Below are positions 1-17,600 of a stretch of DNA of 64,000 bases, one piece after another. The notes beneath the pieces were generated by a model. It made no database searches, was not told where the DNA came from, and worked only from the letters and a program-made list of their open reading frames with translations. Each line of letters begins with the position of its first letter. The stretch's first letter is position 1. This stretch comes from Ptiloglossa arizonensis (lineage: Eukaryota > Arthropoda > Insecta > Hymenoptera > Colletidae), in contig NC_135058.1 in NCBI RefSeq assembly GCF_051014685.1, positions 14,820,811-14,884,810 on the forward strand, given 5' to 3'. The position numbers and the translations under genes were made by a program.

Positions 1-3458
<3,458 letters not shown>

Positions 3459-3882
3459 CATTCTGTCTGGCGACAGCTAGCTTCCGCGTAATACTGTCGC
3501 TTCCCGTCTCGTCCCGTGGTCCGACCGAGTTTCGATCGTCGAGCCGAACGCTCGAACCGAGCGCCGCGGATCCCTCGCGCGCGACCTTTCCGGATTTTCT
3601 CCGCGCTGGATCGCGAACGATCGCCCAGGCGTTCGTGAACGCGACGGCGCGGGAAACTGGAATCGAACGAGGGGATCGAGAAACAACCGCGAGTTACTTT
3701 TGCCTTTTTTTCTTTTTTTTCTTTTTCTACCCCTCTTTCGGAATCGGGCGACGAACGAACGAACGAAGCTCGGGAACGGGAAGTTTCGGGGCGAACGAAA
3801 CGGGTACGCGTCGCTCGATATTCGGAATCCGCGAAGAACCACGGACGATTCCTTCGCGCGGAATTCGCGAGGTACGAGGCGC

Positions 3883-3905
3883 GAGAGAGAGAGAGAGAGA
3901 GAGAG
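3883..3905. repeat. (GA)n microsatellite
   Basis: A GA dinucleotide run of about 23 bp lies 0.4 kb downstream of the svp stop codon, within the presumed 3' UTR or intergenic DNA. Confidence 0.9.
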
Positions 3906-6900
3906 CGGGAACTCGGCGAGAAAAATCCGGTCGAAGGAGGGAACCCGCTCGAGGGAAGAGGAAAGAAAAAGAACCAACGAAAGACGCGATAAAGACGTTG
4001 CTCGAAGAATCGGAGACGCCGATCGGATTCCCTTTTCGAGCCGCGCGATCGAACGATCGTAACGATCGATCCGCGATGGAGATAACGACGAGATTTCAAC
4101 GCGCGGCTCGTCCTTCGACCGCGATTCCGTTTCGAGCTGGGTTCTTCGCGCGATTCGCCGGATTCGCGTCCAGGGGGTACGTACCGTCGTCGTTGCGAGA
4201 AGGATTTGCTCGTTTCGTCGTGGATCGTTCCGGAAGATCGTCCGCAAAGTTGCGAGACTTTGCGCGAAAGGTTAAATTCTACTTTGTTAAATTGTACGGT
4301 CTCGATCGTCGCGGTCGACCGTGATCGATTCTCGCGTAGCGAAAAATCAAGGATTCGACGTTTCGCGAGGAATCGATTCGCCGCGGAGGACTCTCGCGAA
4401 GAAACGATCCAATTGGTCCTCGTGGCGAGGGTTCGTGTCCCCTAAACGCGAACGACGCCGATGACGGAAACGAGAGAAGACGGAACGGGAGGGTGGCCGC
4501 GAACGAAAGAGAGAGCGAGATCGAGGGACGCGGCGCGAAGAAATCGTAAATTAGCATTTGTAATCGTCGACGGGGGATCCGGTGGATCTTCCGTCGGTAT
4601 CTCGCGTCGATCTTCGCGTCGAGTAATTGCCGTTGGTCGAGTCATGCCGAAACTCTTAGTCATTCGTTTCGACGTCTCGTTCTCCGCGTACGTGCCCGCG
4701 TTCCCGACCGTTTCTTTCCTCCTCTGTTTTTCTCTTGCCTCGAAAGACGCGAGCGGCGTCTCCTCCTCCTCGTCGTCGTCGTCGGTGGCGAAACGACGAA
4801 TTTCGAAGAAAACTCGCACCTCGTACCCGGGAAATATTTTCTATCTGTACAAATTTCGTCGCGCACCGTAGCCGACGACCGATTTCCGTTCGAACCGAGT
4901 CGTTCGAGTCGAAGTTACTCGGCCGCGAGGGGGTGCGAAGCAACGATTCTTAACCACCGTGTCGCGAAAATCCGCGAAATTTTTTCCAACTTTGCCGTTC
5001 CCCTGTCCGCGAAAGCGTAAAGTTCACCGCGTGGCTCGTCGTTTCGTTCGCTCCGTTCCGTAATTCGCTCGGCGTCCACGGATCGGTTCGACCGCGAACC
5101 GATCCGTTTTCTTTCCAGAGGAGAACAAATTCCCGATACATTGCATCCCCGAGAACCGTCGACGTCCGACGTTTTCTTCTTTCGATCGCAGAGGTTCCGC
5201 GTGAAACGGAAATCGTTGCTTCGCAACTCGCGACGCGTTTCCAACGTCGTTGCACCGCGACGAGAGAGTTCGGCTTACGGGGCTCTCGCGAACGACGATT
5301 ACTCGTCGGAAAGTGCCACGATTCGCGCAAACACCCTCCCGATACCGTTCGAGGCTCGATATCACCTTCGAAAATTCGCGAGAACGCTCCGGATTCGCTG
5401 CTCTCGATCTCGCGCGCGGAAAAAGCGAAGGAGCTGGAAACAATTCCGCGAGACGATCCCTCGCGCGAAACAGAACGGAAAAGTTCGGCCGCGAGACTGT
5501 TATTTATTGTTCTTCGTGAAACCATCGATCGTACGCTTACGGAGGAGAAACGTAAGGATTAAGTTAATTTTGCCCGCGTCGTTGTTTTTGCCCGTTATTT
5601 ATTAAAGGATCGTATTCTTTCCCGCGACGTTTTCACCAAAGTCGTTGGCTCGATCTCGCGCTTCGGAGTTCTCCGATATTCGGTTCGCGCGGCGTCCCGA
5701 GGGTAACGAGATCGCGCTCGATCCGAGATGAAATTTCGCGTCGGATCGGCGTCGTTCGTTCTCGGTTCCCTCGAGGAGCCCCGCGATACTCCTCGAGTCG
5801 CGGCAGCTTCGACGTTGGTTCGCGATTTTCCCTGTCCGTCTCTCTTCTCTCTCGTCCGAAAGCAAAGAGGAGGGTTATCTTTTCCAGCGAGCGATCGCGT
5901 TCGCGGCCGCTGTTCTTCGTTCGCGGTTCCCTCGAGCTTCGGTCTCCTCGTCCGGTTCGACGCGGTCGAAAAACGAGGACGATTTCCGTCTCGCGAAGAA
6001 ACGGTCTCCGATCGCGATCGGCCGCGAATCGTTCGAGCGGAGACTGCGCGACGACGCGCGGCCAAATATATTTTTCTTTCGCAGACGCACGACAGTCGCT
6101 CGTCGCGCGGTCTCCGACGAATCGGTCGCGAGAGCGACAGGGGTAAAGAGAGAAAGAGAAAGAGAGAAAGAGAGAGAGAGAAGAGATCGGAGGGAAACGA
6201 TAGGCGATAAGAAGACTCGGCGAACGCAATGTGATATACAATATGTACATGTACGCGAAAACTAAAATCCGGTTTTTCGAGACGGTGCTTTTTTTACTCT
6301 ATAAATACTGTACGATATACCTGGACACGGTGCGTTGTATAGGGTTGTACGAGGAAAAGGACGACGGATCGTTTAAGAGAAACAAAATATTTGAATACTA
6401 CGTTTACGATAAATGTGGCAATGTCGAGCTAGTTACTTAGAGAACCACTTAGGGGTATATGGGATATTTCTAATATTTTTAAGCAGCGATCGTTTCTTAA
6501 AAGCGACCAACGCGCGCACGATACGCGCGAGACGCGCAAACACGTACACACGGACACACACGCACGCGCAAACGGACACACGGAGACGCGCAACTCGCAG
6601 CGAGGGAGCGACGCGCCTCGATCGGAATTACGCCGGGAGCCGAGCGATCCGAATCGAATTCGCGATCGGTAGGTTCGCCAGCGCCGATAACAATTTCTCG
6701 AATTCGTCGTCGAAGGTATCGTTCCGCTCGAGGCGCGTACGCGTCGTCGAACGCGGATGCTCGTCAAACTGAAAAATTGTATTATACCGAGCACGAATCG
6801 CGTTATCGTTGGATGTTCGTAAGGGCGGAAAGATATCTATACAGAGTTATGTATAAAGGCGCGAGAACATTTTTGTATAAAACGTGTACATAATTAATAT

Positions 6901-6929
6901 ATACATACATATAAATGCAAATATAAATA

Positions 6930-6933
6930 CGAT

Positions 6934-6982
<49 letters not shown>

Positions 6983-7095
6983 GTATATATGTGTATGTAT
7001 ATGTATATATATATATATATATGTCTGTGTATATATATATACATATATATATACAAAAAATATATATATATACATATATATACATATATAAAAGC
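6930..7095. repeat. (TA)n/(TATG)n microsatellite cluster
   Basis: About 165 bp of interrupted TA, TATG and TGTA repeats form an AT-only island inside otherwise GC-rich, CpG-dense DNA. It generates spurious Tyr-Ile open frames on both strands. Confidence 0.95.
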
Positions 7096-9262
7096 AAGGT
7101 ACGAATATAAATATGAATATACGTATGAATATGAACAGAAATATATACGCATAAGAATTACGGAAGTTTGAGCGTTTAATCGAAACATCGAGCGACGTTA
7201 GCCCAAGAAGAGGGTGAAACCGAGCCGGGAGTAGCAGCCGTGATCCACCACGAGAAACGGATCCCAGGTGAGTGATCGACGATCGAACGAGAACCGTGAC
7301 GGTCGTTTCGGACCCGAATGTCTACCCGTCTGGAAGCTTCCCTCCGAAAATCGCGGTAGTCGAGGACGTACGAAAGCGGGCGAAGGAAACGAGACTCCGC
7401 GAGGTCTTTCCTACCCGGTCGGTGGCCAAGCCGAGCCCGAACTCGTTTCCGAGCATTCCTGCACGAGCGTATTTCAATATAAACAATCGCCCGAGCGAAT
7501 TTTCCCCGACGCACGGCAGTGATTTCTGGCCGACGTGACGGCGATGCCTCCGTCTGCGAGCGCGACCCCGCGTGCCCTCGCTCGAGGAACGCGACTCGTC
7601 TCGATTCTTCTTTATCCTCTCCCCCCTTGCGCCTGCTGGCTGCCAGGCTGCCAGCCTTCCTTCTGACTCGCCTGCCCGGTTGCCTGCTCGCCCGCTCGCC
7701 CCTACCCCCTTACGACGTTTCGCGGATCCTTCCTACCATCCTTCTTTCCCATTCTTTCGCGACTGCTCCGCGTCGTTAACACTTTGACGGCCGCTGTCGC
7801 GTATACGCGACTTCGCCGGCCCGCGGTTCATCGGCCGCCGTCACGCATACGAGATCTCCTCTCTTCGCTCGCTCGGTACAACGCGGGGAAAATTATGCCC
7901 GAACACCGTGCGCCGATTTATACGACGCGTTCCTTCGAGCCAGCTCTCCGCGTTACGAAACTGCTAACTTTTGCCAACATTGCCTTCTATCGAGACATTT
8001 CCGGTGAGAAAATAATCGTACTCTCCTCGAGACAATTAGAAAATATCCAGGCGATCTTTTTCTCGTTTTTGTTTCGATATTCGTTTCAAACTTTGCCCGA
8101 AAGAGAACGAACAAGTTACGAAGACGAGATGCGGTACACACGGTTCTCGATCCATAGACGCGACGAGAGAACGACGAGTTGAAACGAAACGAGAAACGCA
8201 GCGATCAAAGAAGGAATCGTTTCATCTTTGGTGAAAAGTTCGCGAAGGGAGCGAGTCTCGGGAATGTTAAAGAGTAGCGGGTAGGATCCGTGGTCGAAAA
8301 TTAGGCGGAGCGGTATCCAGGAGACGGTTCCCATCGGGACGTCGTCGCGGCGAACGGAGCCGATCGCGCGAACTTTCGGATCGCGTCGCGAGTTCCCGCG
8401 AGTTCCCGCGGCGCGCGCATAAATCGCGGATAAATCACGAGTTAAGACGGGGCTGGCGCGCACGGAAAGGCAAAAACCGCGGCGGGCTGGGTCTCGGGCG
8501 CGGAAGATCGCGTACGGTGGCGCGAGGAGCAAGGAGCGGAGAGCGGGGGCCAGCCGGATGCTTAGAATTTCGATAAATCTAACTTGGCGGGAGAAACAAA
8601 CGGGGGAGCGAAGACGAGAGGCTTTTTTCGGGCGCGTAGCGTCGGTTTGGCCGACGTTCAAAAATTCCGTCTTCTTTTCCCGACGTTGTAAAACGAACCG
8701 GCGCGAACGAGATCGAGACCCGCGTCCATTTTTTTTCCCCTCGATTCGTTGCACTTTTCCGTTCCGGAGAAACCGAAGGAAAGTATCTTTCCCCGTGGAG
8801 CGAGAACCGGTTCGTCGGTGTATCGCGATCGCGATTCCCGACCGGACGGAACGTTATCGTTGGAGTCTCGCGCATCGTGCTCGTTTCCGGCGAGGAAAGT
8901 TTGCGATCGCTGGTTCTCGAGGTCGAACTCGGTGCTGGTGGTGCTGGTGCTGGTTCTGCACCTCGGGGATGAATTTTGGAAGGAATCCAACGCGGGCCCG
9001 GCCCTCGTGGTAGCGGTCCGTTCGCTCGAATCGGCGTATTCCTACGGTTTATCGTCGGAGATACGGTCGCGGGTCCCGCTCCGATAACCCGAGTCGCCGC
9101 GTTCGACCTTCCGCGCGTATATCGCACGGTATCGTATCGCGACGTATCGTCGCGGGACGCGGGACACGGGACGAACGAGAGGACGGTCTCCTCTTCCGCC
9201 AGCGCGACCAACTTCCCTTCGAATTCGCGACGATTATCGACGATCGATCTCTCGCGCGTTAA

Positions 9263-9290
9263 AACGAGAACGAGAACGAGAACGAGAACG
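9263..9290. repeat. AACGAG hexanucleotide repeat
   Basis: Four full AACGAG units plus a partial fifth lie in CpG-rich intergenic DNA. Confidence 0.85.
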
Positions 9291-10080
9291 CGTTCCGGAT
9301 CGTCGAGAGCAAAGGAGGAAAAAGAAATCGTCCGAGGCGCGAACGCGTCGAAAATCGAGGAGATCGAGCACCATCTCGAACGATTCGAAACGGTTGGAAA
9401 AATTCGTGGTATCGCCGGAGCTACCGTTGCATCACGGCCGCTCGTAAACAGCCGTTTTTTTCCTTTCTTCCCTAATCGTTCGGCGATAACCACGGCTGAA
9501 AACAACGATTGCGATACGCTACCGAACGGCTCCCTCGTCGCGTCTTTCCCCAACGGATCGGACCGATTAACCGGTTTACCGTCGTCGACGTACCGCGCGG
9601 CCGTTTGCGGCGATCAAAGCGAACGCGCCCCGGTAAACCGGGCTCCGTGTCTTCCGTTCCTTGATGGAGTAATGCGCGTTCGTTGTGTTTCAATTGGTAT
9701 TCGCGACCCACGCGTAAATTTGCGACGACTTCGTGTTCGCCCGTCGCGAGTCTTCCCTCGCGAGCGGCTTCCTCGACCAACGACGCGAGCTTCCGGAATC
9801 CGCGAACGCGGATGCCGATCGAGAGACGTCGTCTTCTCTGTCGACGAATCGCGCGGAGAAACGACGGAGAGTGAAAATCGAGCGTGATCGGAAAAGAATT
9901 CGACCCGAATCGCTCGAAAAAGAACGACGCGCGTTCGCTCGATCGACTGGCTCGTCGAGCTCCTCGAAGGGTTGCGCTACAACCCTGCACGCTCGCCGGT
10001 TATCGTCGAAACGATCGTATCGACGATAATCGTGCGACTCGCCGAAGAGGAACCGGGTGTCGGGACGTCGCTGTGCACGG

Positions 10081-10140
10081 ACTACGAGGGAGCACGAGGG
10101 AGCACGAGGGAGCACGAGGGACGACGAGGGAGGACGAGAG
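10081..10140. repeat. 10-bp tandem repeat AGCACGAGGG
   Basis: Six 10-bp units of consensus AGCACGAGGG stand head to tail. The middle three are identical and the outer ones diverged. Confidence 0.9.
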
Positions 10141-12450
10141 AGGTGAGGGGAGGGCGCGAAGAAACGCGCGCGACCGCCCGTTGACCGCGAGCAACCCGAC
10201 GGAAAAAGAAGGCTGTTTTTAACGCGCGTACGTACGACGAGCCGCGTAAGCAAGAGGCGGAGCTATGCCTTCGAAGGGGTCAGAGGGCACTACCAATCGC
10301 AGCCTCGTGATAACCACTCTCGCCGGCTACTCTCGATACACGCATGGCGCACCGTTGCGCGCGCTAGCTCGCGAACTTTCGAGAATACCAGCCACGCGGT
10401 CTACGAATTCGGTCTTCGCCTTCCGACCCGACACCGAGACCCGTTCGACGATGCCGGGTACTCGAACTCTCCCGATTCTTCGAACGCGTGCAACGAATCG
10501 ATCTTACCGATGCGTAGGAAACTTCCAACGACGATCAACGACGATCCAACGTCTTTGTTCCACCGTACGAGAAAAATACGCGCATCGTAGGGAGAAGGAG
10601 ATATCGGTCTTCGAAGGAACCGCGAGCCTCGTTGCGTCGAACGTTTCGGTTGGCCTTCGTACGGTCCGCGAACAGGGCCGTGACGAGCCAGAGGCGAAAA
10701 GGGCGCGTGCCCCTGGTCGACGCAGCGCGAAACCAACGTCGAAAAAGTTTCGACGACCGAGTAACCGTCGAGCAAAAATTTGTCGATAACATCCTCGTTC
10801 CACTTATCGACCATACCGCGACCGATCTCTCTTTCGTCTCGGAATACGGAAAGGCGGTGTAAAGGGTGAAACTCGGCCGCGTTGCCGTCGAGCCTGACCT
10901 ACGACGACGAGCTCCGACGACGGACGAACGAACCGAGAAAGAACGGTAACGATGAAACGAGAAAGAGAAAATATTACGAGTCGAAGTTTCGCGAACGGAT
11001 GCTCGTAAACAAAGTTCCGTTAAAATTAAGAGGAGGCGGAAAAGGAGAGAATACGCGCAGTGGGAAACGAGCAAATACGAATAGTTGCGAGATTCGACTA
11101 TCGCGCCGTAAGGTAAGGAATATTCGACGTCGCGGAACGCAGCGATGGATCGGAAGAGATTTCGGGAAATTTCGAAAGATACGAAAATACGAAAATTGGA
11201 GAAACATCTATTCGATGGATAGGTTATTTTAAATATCGTGACCCAGAAATAATCGTTACGATTGCGTATAAATATTTGAAATTGAACGCCGCGACGATGC
11301 AACGCGACACCGTCGTCGTGATCGACGAGGTTAGGTTCTCGTTACCGCCGTCGCGGTTGCTTCGCGCCCTCGAGGGTGTATCGTTCCGAATCGAAGAATT
11401 CGTCTATTTATTTTTAACGCGAGTAAATACCGAACGCGAACAATCGGAATTCCTCCCGTCGAAAGATTGGCTCGGGTTTAGCTTCGTCGCGAACCGAAGG
11501 CGAGAGGACGATTTATCACCGGATTCGATCCAATCGCGTTTTCCGAGAGCGGAGCGTCGCGACGAACGACGCGTCGCGACTCCGCATAATCGTTCCATTT
11601 GTACTCGTCGCTTTTTCGCGCGAAACCAACTTACGGTTGCCTTCCGTTCGAGCGAATTCGTTTCGTCGTCCATTGATTCCGTTCTACGTTGATTCTTGTC
11701 CGTCTACGTACACGGCGGAAACCACGAATCCTCCTTGCTCTTCTCTTTTCCAGAACGCGACATCGTTTCTTTCGCGACGCGTTCGAATGCGCGAGATCCG
11801 AGAGTTTTGCGAACGCGAAAGCCGACCTTTTCCGACCACGTTTTTCTCGTTCGTTCCGATGCAGCCGCGATCGAATACCGCGAAAGGTTAAGGTCGAGTA
11901 AATAAACGAACGAACGACCGAAAGTAAAAATCTTTCTCGACGGTGATTCGAATCAATTTTTCGCCGAAAAGAACAAAATGCCGTCATTTTTCTCTTATTG
12001 ACGTTACCAGTCGTCGAAACGGCAACGCGATCGAAATCGAACGGAATCTGGATCGGAATCTACGGCGATATAGCGAAATACGTTACCGATCCCGTAGCGA
12101 TTAGAGTCGTTACTTGGACAAAAAGAAATCGTCTATCCGAAACGTGGCCGTAATAAAGGGTCTTCGAAGACTCTGCTTCGAACGTATGGAAATGCGAAGA
12201 CGAACGTCGACGATGAATGACAGCTAACAAGTACTAGCAAACCGTTCACGACCCTCTGGAGAAGACTACTAGGCGTCGCCACGTTTGGATACTCCTAGCG
12301 CCATCACTGAACTATTCCTTGAAGCTCGAGTGTCGTCTCTCGCTTATGCGTAAAACTTTGACCGTTCCGCTCGGTCGATATTCGCGCCAAAGCGCGATTA
12401 TTTGAACTTCGACTCATTTTCCAATGCAATTTTATAATTTCTCAAGAGCC

Positions 12451-14664
12451 GAAGCTTTTTTCCTAAATTTTTCTCGAAATACCTTCCAATATTTGGCAAT
12501 TCAACCACGTTCTATCTAAGAATTATAATTTAAAATTTAACGCGAGCCACTCGAGTTTCTTTCTAAATAAATTAACGCAAATTATTTTTTCCAATCTTAT
12601 TTACTCGCGTTCCAAACCCGTAACGATGCGCACATATATGTGTTTACGGTAAATCGGATGTTCACGATGGTTCGATACGCGATATTCTTGAAAATACAAA
12701 AAATACAAGGTGCTGTCACGAACGATATAAAATATCGACGGGGTCGGTGTCGCACAACCTGAAATACCGACTTCGTGAAATATCGGTGGTTTTCGAGCGA
12801 CCTCTTCGTTCGAGAGCGGTGATTCTCCGAACTGTGTTCAACTCCGTCAGCACGATCGGTAAAAGCGGTGAACTTAAAAAATTTGTACCTATTGGGGTCA
12901 CTCTATCGAACATATCGGTCACGTTCGTTCTCACAACTTGGTGCGACGACGAATGAAACTTGGATCGTTTTAGTAAACTAAGAATATTTTCAAAGTAACG
13001 TCTGTTCCAACAGCTATTCTCAGACCCTCTGTAATATCTTATACATATTGTGTATATACCCTCGGTTACGCAAATATTTATACGAATCGTTTGTTATTAA
13101 CGCGTGCCAAATCTATATTTATGTTAATAAACGATACAAAATTCAGAGTATTTCGTGCGTTTCTTAATCAGATCCTTCTTTTGCTTCCCTTCGATCTCTT
13201 CCTCGAGTTTTATAATTCGATAGTTACGTAAGAACGAATACAAAGTTAAGGCTACGTTCGAAACTTTTCCCGATATCGCTACAATTAATTACAATTCACG
13301 AAACAAAGTTTCGGAATCGAATGGAAATATTATTTAATGGAACTTCTTGGATATGACATCGCGAACTTTCAATATCGGCGAAAGAATCGTGCAAATATCC
13401 GGAAAATTTTGATTTCAGTATTCGCGACGTTTCGAAAAATGTATAGAAAGCACGTGAAAAATAAATAACTGTACTTTCGTTTTATCGTAAGTGACATTAT
13501 TTTCGATAAAACCTATTATCTGACCCCGAAATAGATAAACACGATTACTCGAATACGTGTACAATAACGGTATCTTTAATTTAGATATCGAATCGTGAAC
13601 CGCAATTTACTTTGGGAAGCACGATTTGCAGTTCGATGTAAACGATAAATTATTATCCGGATCGAAATTCGAATGTTGGAATTTTTCAAACGCAGTCGAG
13701 GCACGGATGCACCTGGTCCTGCGTAAAGTTACGCGTTCGATCGATGCAAATTTTGATTGTCTTAGAAATAAACGACTCGCAGGTTTTTTTCCATGGCGAG
13801 TCGATAACGTTGAATGGGGCATAGAAATGATAAGAGATCGTTTACGGCATAGTATACGCAGCATGTATTGGTATAGTGCTTTACATATGTAAATATACGT
13901 TACACGTATACGAATTTATTTCAATATTTAACTATTCCTGCACAAATAACGTACAGCGATGCAGGTATCCTCCAGAGATGTTGCATTAAAATCGATAAAG
14001 AGTTGAGAAACGTTGAACCAGCAGCAACGAAAAAGTGTTTTATTTGCGAACACGATAAATTTCGCGCGAAACACGTAACTGTAATTTCTCGTAAAGTTTC
14101 AACTCGGCAAACACACCACACATTGAAATTTCGACTTTAATTAAAGATAACAGGAACACTCTCATTCTCCGGGGAATCGAGAACTCGACTAGATTACGTT
14201 ATCGATATTATGTAACATTCTTGTGGCATAACCACCCAGCGTTCCCACGATAAAATCTCAGATTCGAATAATTTTCCATCGCAATTACTCTCTGCACAAT
14301 AAAACAACGCTCAAAATCTACGCATGCCTGACGCGTATCATTGAGAACAATATTTCCTAACGTACAAAAATATGCACGTATCGCGAATTTGATAAAAACA
14401 CGTAAAAAATAATTGTAACACGGTGAGAAATAAAAAGAATCTTTGATTTTATTTACGTTTCGTCGGCAATTAGAGTTCGACGAGGTACACGCCAACCCTT
14501 TGTCTATTTCCGCGCGCGTAAATTGTTCAACATCCAGGGTATCGATTCGTTCAAACTAACATTCTTTGTTTTCAGATCCCGTAAGGGTTTCACGGTTACC
14601 GAATTTCGTCGTTGCGTAAAATGCGCGACAAAGGGTTGCTCCCGTTTCGTTCGTTCCTCGCTCC
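12451..14664. other. AT-rich intergenic DNA between svp and the SORD 3' end
   Basis: Composition switches here from CpG-rich to AT-rich. No open frame resembles a known protein; short ones (12716-12956 on both strands, 13607-13892) are small and unsupported. On the minus strand an AATAAA hexamer at 14448-14453 lies about 210 bp past the sorbitol dehydrogenase stop codon and is a plausible polyadenylation signal for that gene, so the last ~230 bp are probably its 3' UTR. Confidence 0.5.
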
Positions 14665-17600
14665 TCAGTCGCAATGTATCATGACCTTAATTACATCACC
14701 TCGTCCCGATTTAGAAGTATCGAACGCTGCTACGGTCTTCTCCATTTTGAAATTGTGAGTTATCAACGGTTTCACGTCTATTTTTCGAGAGGCCACGAGT
14801 TCCAGGGCATCGCCGTAGCTGCAAAAATGGGAGATAAATATCGTTTAAAATCGTAGATGGTAAGTAACCGTTAGCTCGTTTGTTTCGTTAACGAGAATGG
14901 CTGCAACTGCGTGCACCGATTCCCGTTTTCGAGTAAGAAACTCGGTTACTCGAAAGAGGGGTAGGTAGCGGTGAGATTTGCTCGTCGTTCGATCTTCGAA
15001 ACGACCTTAATGCAAAATACGAATAATTATATTTGTCGTTGTACCTTTACGAGAGTATTATTGATACGGATTGGCGAGGTATCTCCGATCGAAATGTGTC
15101 CAACACGTTCGTATCGTTATCGGTTTCGGGCTACTCGAATCGTTTCCGAAAATATTTCAATTATTCTCGATTAAAAATCACACGAACTCGTTTCAATGTA
15201 CTTTCGTCGAGAAAACATCGATTGGTAACGCTTTCGCGAAAATATAACGACGAATCGTAATTTTCATCGAAGGTGCTCCGCGGTACGAAGGGAGAACGTT
15301 GAGTGAAAATTGTAGAAACACGGGGAAAAGCGCAAAGTAATGAACATCGATGGAACGTACTCGTTTGCGTATCTAAAGACACCTCTGATATCGACTTCCC
15401 TTACGAGCGCGTTGATCAATGGTACTCGGATCTCCGGTTCACCCATCCCAACCAAGACCACCACTCCGCCGGATCTGGTCGCCTGAAAATGAACGAGACG
15501 TGTACGAAATGCTCCGAGAAATCCATACCCGACGCAAAGCTCCTCCGTGCGATTGTAAACGAGCTGGAGTCATCGACGATCAACACTCAACCCCGAGAAA
15601 AAGTTCTCTACTCGTGTTTCGTACACTGATAATCGACGGTCTCGATTTACTCGAAGATTACCAGCTCTATTGCATCGTGGACAACCTTTTCGTCTCGTCG
15701 GTGTTCGACCGAACGGTACAAGAAGGAACTCACGCAAATTGCCAAACGAATGGACGACTGAGCTCCAGATGCGTCGATCGATCTGTCGGGTTCTTCTCCG
15801 AAAAGATCGTGAACTTTCTTCACAAGTTCCGCCTCCGTGTACTCCTTCTTTATTTGAAGGACTTCGTCAGCGCCGAGCTTCTTCGCTACGTCCAGCCTGG
15901 TTTGCACCAGATCTAAACAAAAATATTCGAAAGATGAGGAAGAGAAAAGTGGAGGACACGTTGCGGACATGGTACGTGGACAGAACCGTGACCCTGTACG
16001 ATCGATCTCGAAGTAAAAATAGCGAAATCGATTACCAAATGGCAAAAGAAATCAAACAAACTACTGGCAAGTGGTAAAGGAAATTCAATCGAGTACTATC
16101 GGGTATTTAAAAATATTAAATCGACTATTTCGACACTTCGTCGTTTACGTGTCTCGCGTTTGAACTTTTTTACGACAACGATGCGAAACACCTACATAGG
16201 TAGATGTATGTGGAGCTACGATAAATCAAAGGAACGAAAAGCTCTGTATTTCGTTTCGTCCCGGGGCACCGTGATACCTAAATACAGCTACGATCGTACG
16301 GCATTGAAACGTACCGGTAATAACTACTTTGGTAGCACCCATAGCTTTGGCTACCAACAATGTTACAAGACCAATCGGACCGGCACCCAAGATCAACAAC
16401 TTCGAGCCGATACCGACATTCGCTCGTTTACAAGCGTGCACTCCGACCGAAAGAGGTTCCAGCAGTGCTCCTTCTTCCAATGTCACATGGTCCGGTAATC
16501 TGTGTGGCATAAAACAACCAATGAAATCGTTACAATTAGTATGTTTATATACGTTGCTACGGGCACCATCCTGCATTCGTCCAACTTAAAGATAAGTGCG
16601 GATAGACGAAGCAACGTGACTGCGACAGAGCTGTGTCGACAGAGAATCATTCTAAATACACATAGATACGATGGAACTTTATGTTTTGCAATAATTTTTT
16701 CAATAAAATCTGTGCCATCGATTTCGCAATCGTTTCCCGTGTCTTTCGATGTTTCGAGACGATACACCCTCGGTCGAAACTAAGAACCAATTCTAGTCGC
16801 GTAATTATCTGTTTACACGCGTCTCGTTTTTAAGTTGAACGAATTCTGTGCATACAGATAAGGAGAAACGAGAGTACGATGCACGGGTCCGTGGCACATC
16901 CGTTTTAATACGTCTATGTGGATTGTGAAATGTACAATTGTGTACAAATGTTGAAAAATGAATCGTAAATGTAATCTAGATCGGATGCAATGGTTGCGAA
17001 TAAACGTGTGTACGGATTGTGGTTTACTTGAAACAAAAGTCAGCCGCGTGTTTGTAGAAACGTCTCAAATTGCCGTGTACAGGAGGCGTGGCGCAAAATA
17101 CCATATCTTTGCACAAATTGTAACGTCCTTCCTTACAGAATTTACACGTCCTGCAGGATACACCTGGTTCGATGGCCACTCGATCACCGACCTAGATCAG
17201 AAATTCGTTAAAACGTTACATTGTCGAACATTCTACGCGAACAACTTGGAGATCGCGTGTACTCGCGCGTAAGTATACGTAAAACCGCGAATGTTGATCG
17301 AAGCGATAATTTAAATTTGTAAGTAGCTTTTGCTTCACGGTCAAGCAATGGCGGATTATCGCACGAGCAGTGAAGACAAAAAAATTAACCGTTTAATTTT
17401 AAAGCTTTAACTCACAGAATATATATATATGTATATATATTCTTGTTTTGTCGATCGATACTCGTAACATTCTTTTATTTTACTTACTATAGAAATAAAA
17501 AGTTTAATTAAAAAATCGTGCTTTATTCGTATTTATTCGAATTTCAATATTTTGCAATGTCAGATAGGGTGCTTAATCTTTGTCTTCGATATTCTTCGCA

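Larger units (their letters stand above)
3459..12450 (+). other. CpG-rich svp 3' UTR and intergenic DNA, no supported gene
   Basis: These nine kilobases continue the CpG-dense composition of the svp intron. They contain many overlapping long open frames on both strands (for example 3455-4324 +, 8579-9553 -, 8976-9887 + and 10535-11302 -). All are rich in Arg and Ser with no recognisable domain, as expected where TA-containing stop codons are scarce. Part of the left end must be svp 3' UTR, but I cannot place its end. Simple repeats occur at 3883-3905 (GA), 6140-6185 (GA/AAAG), 6930-7095 (TA/TG), 9263-9290 and 10081-10140. A strong donor-like site (CCCAG followed by GTGAGT) lies at 7263-7273 on the plus strand and could mark an unannotated non-coding exon. 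Confidence 0.5.

Noticed and set aside
6803..7188. Tyr/Ile-rich open frames on both strands
   Set aside because: Pure translation of the TA/TG microsatellite.
8579..9887. Open frames of 324 codons (-) and 303 codons (+) lying on top of each other
   Set aside because: Mutually antisense, compositionally biased, no recognisable motif, no splice context. Judged chance frames.
15303..17272. Plus-strand frames across the SORD locus
   Set aside because: They are antisense shadows of the verified SORD exons on the minus strand.
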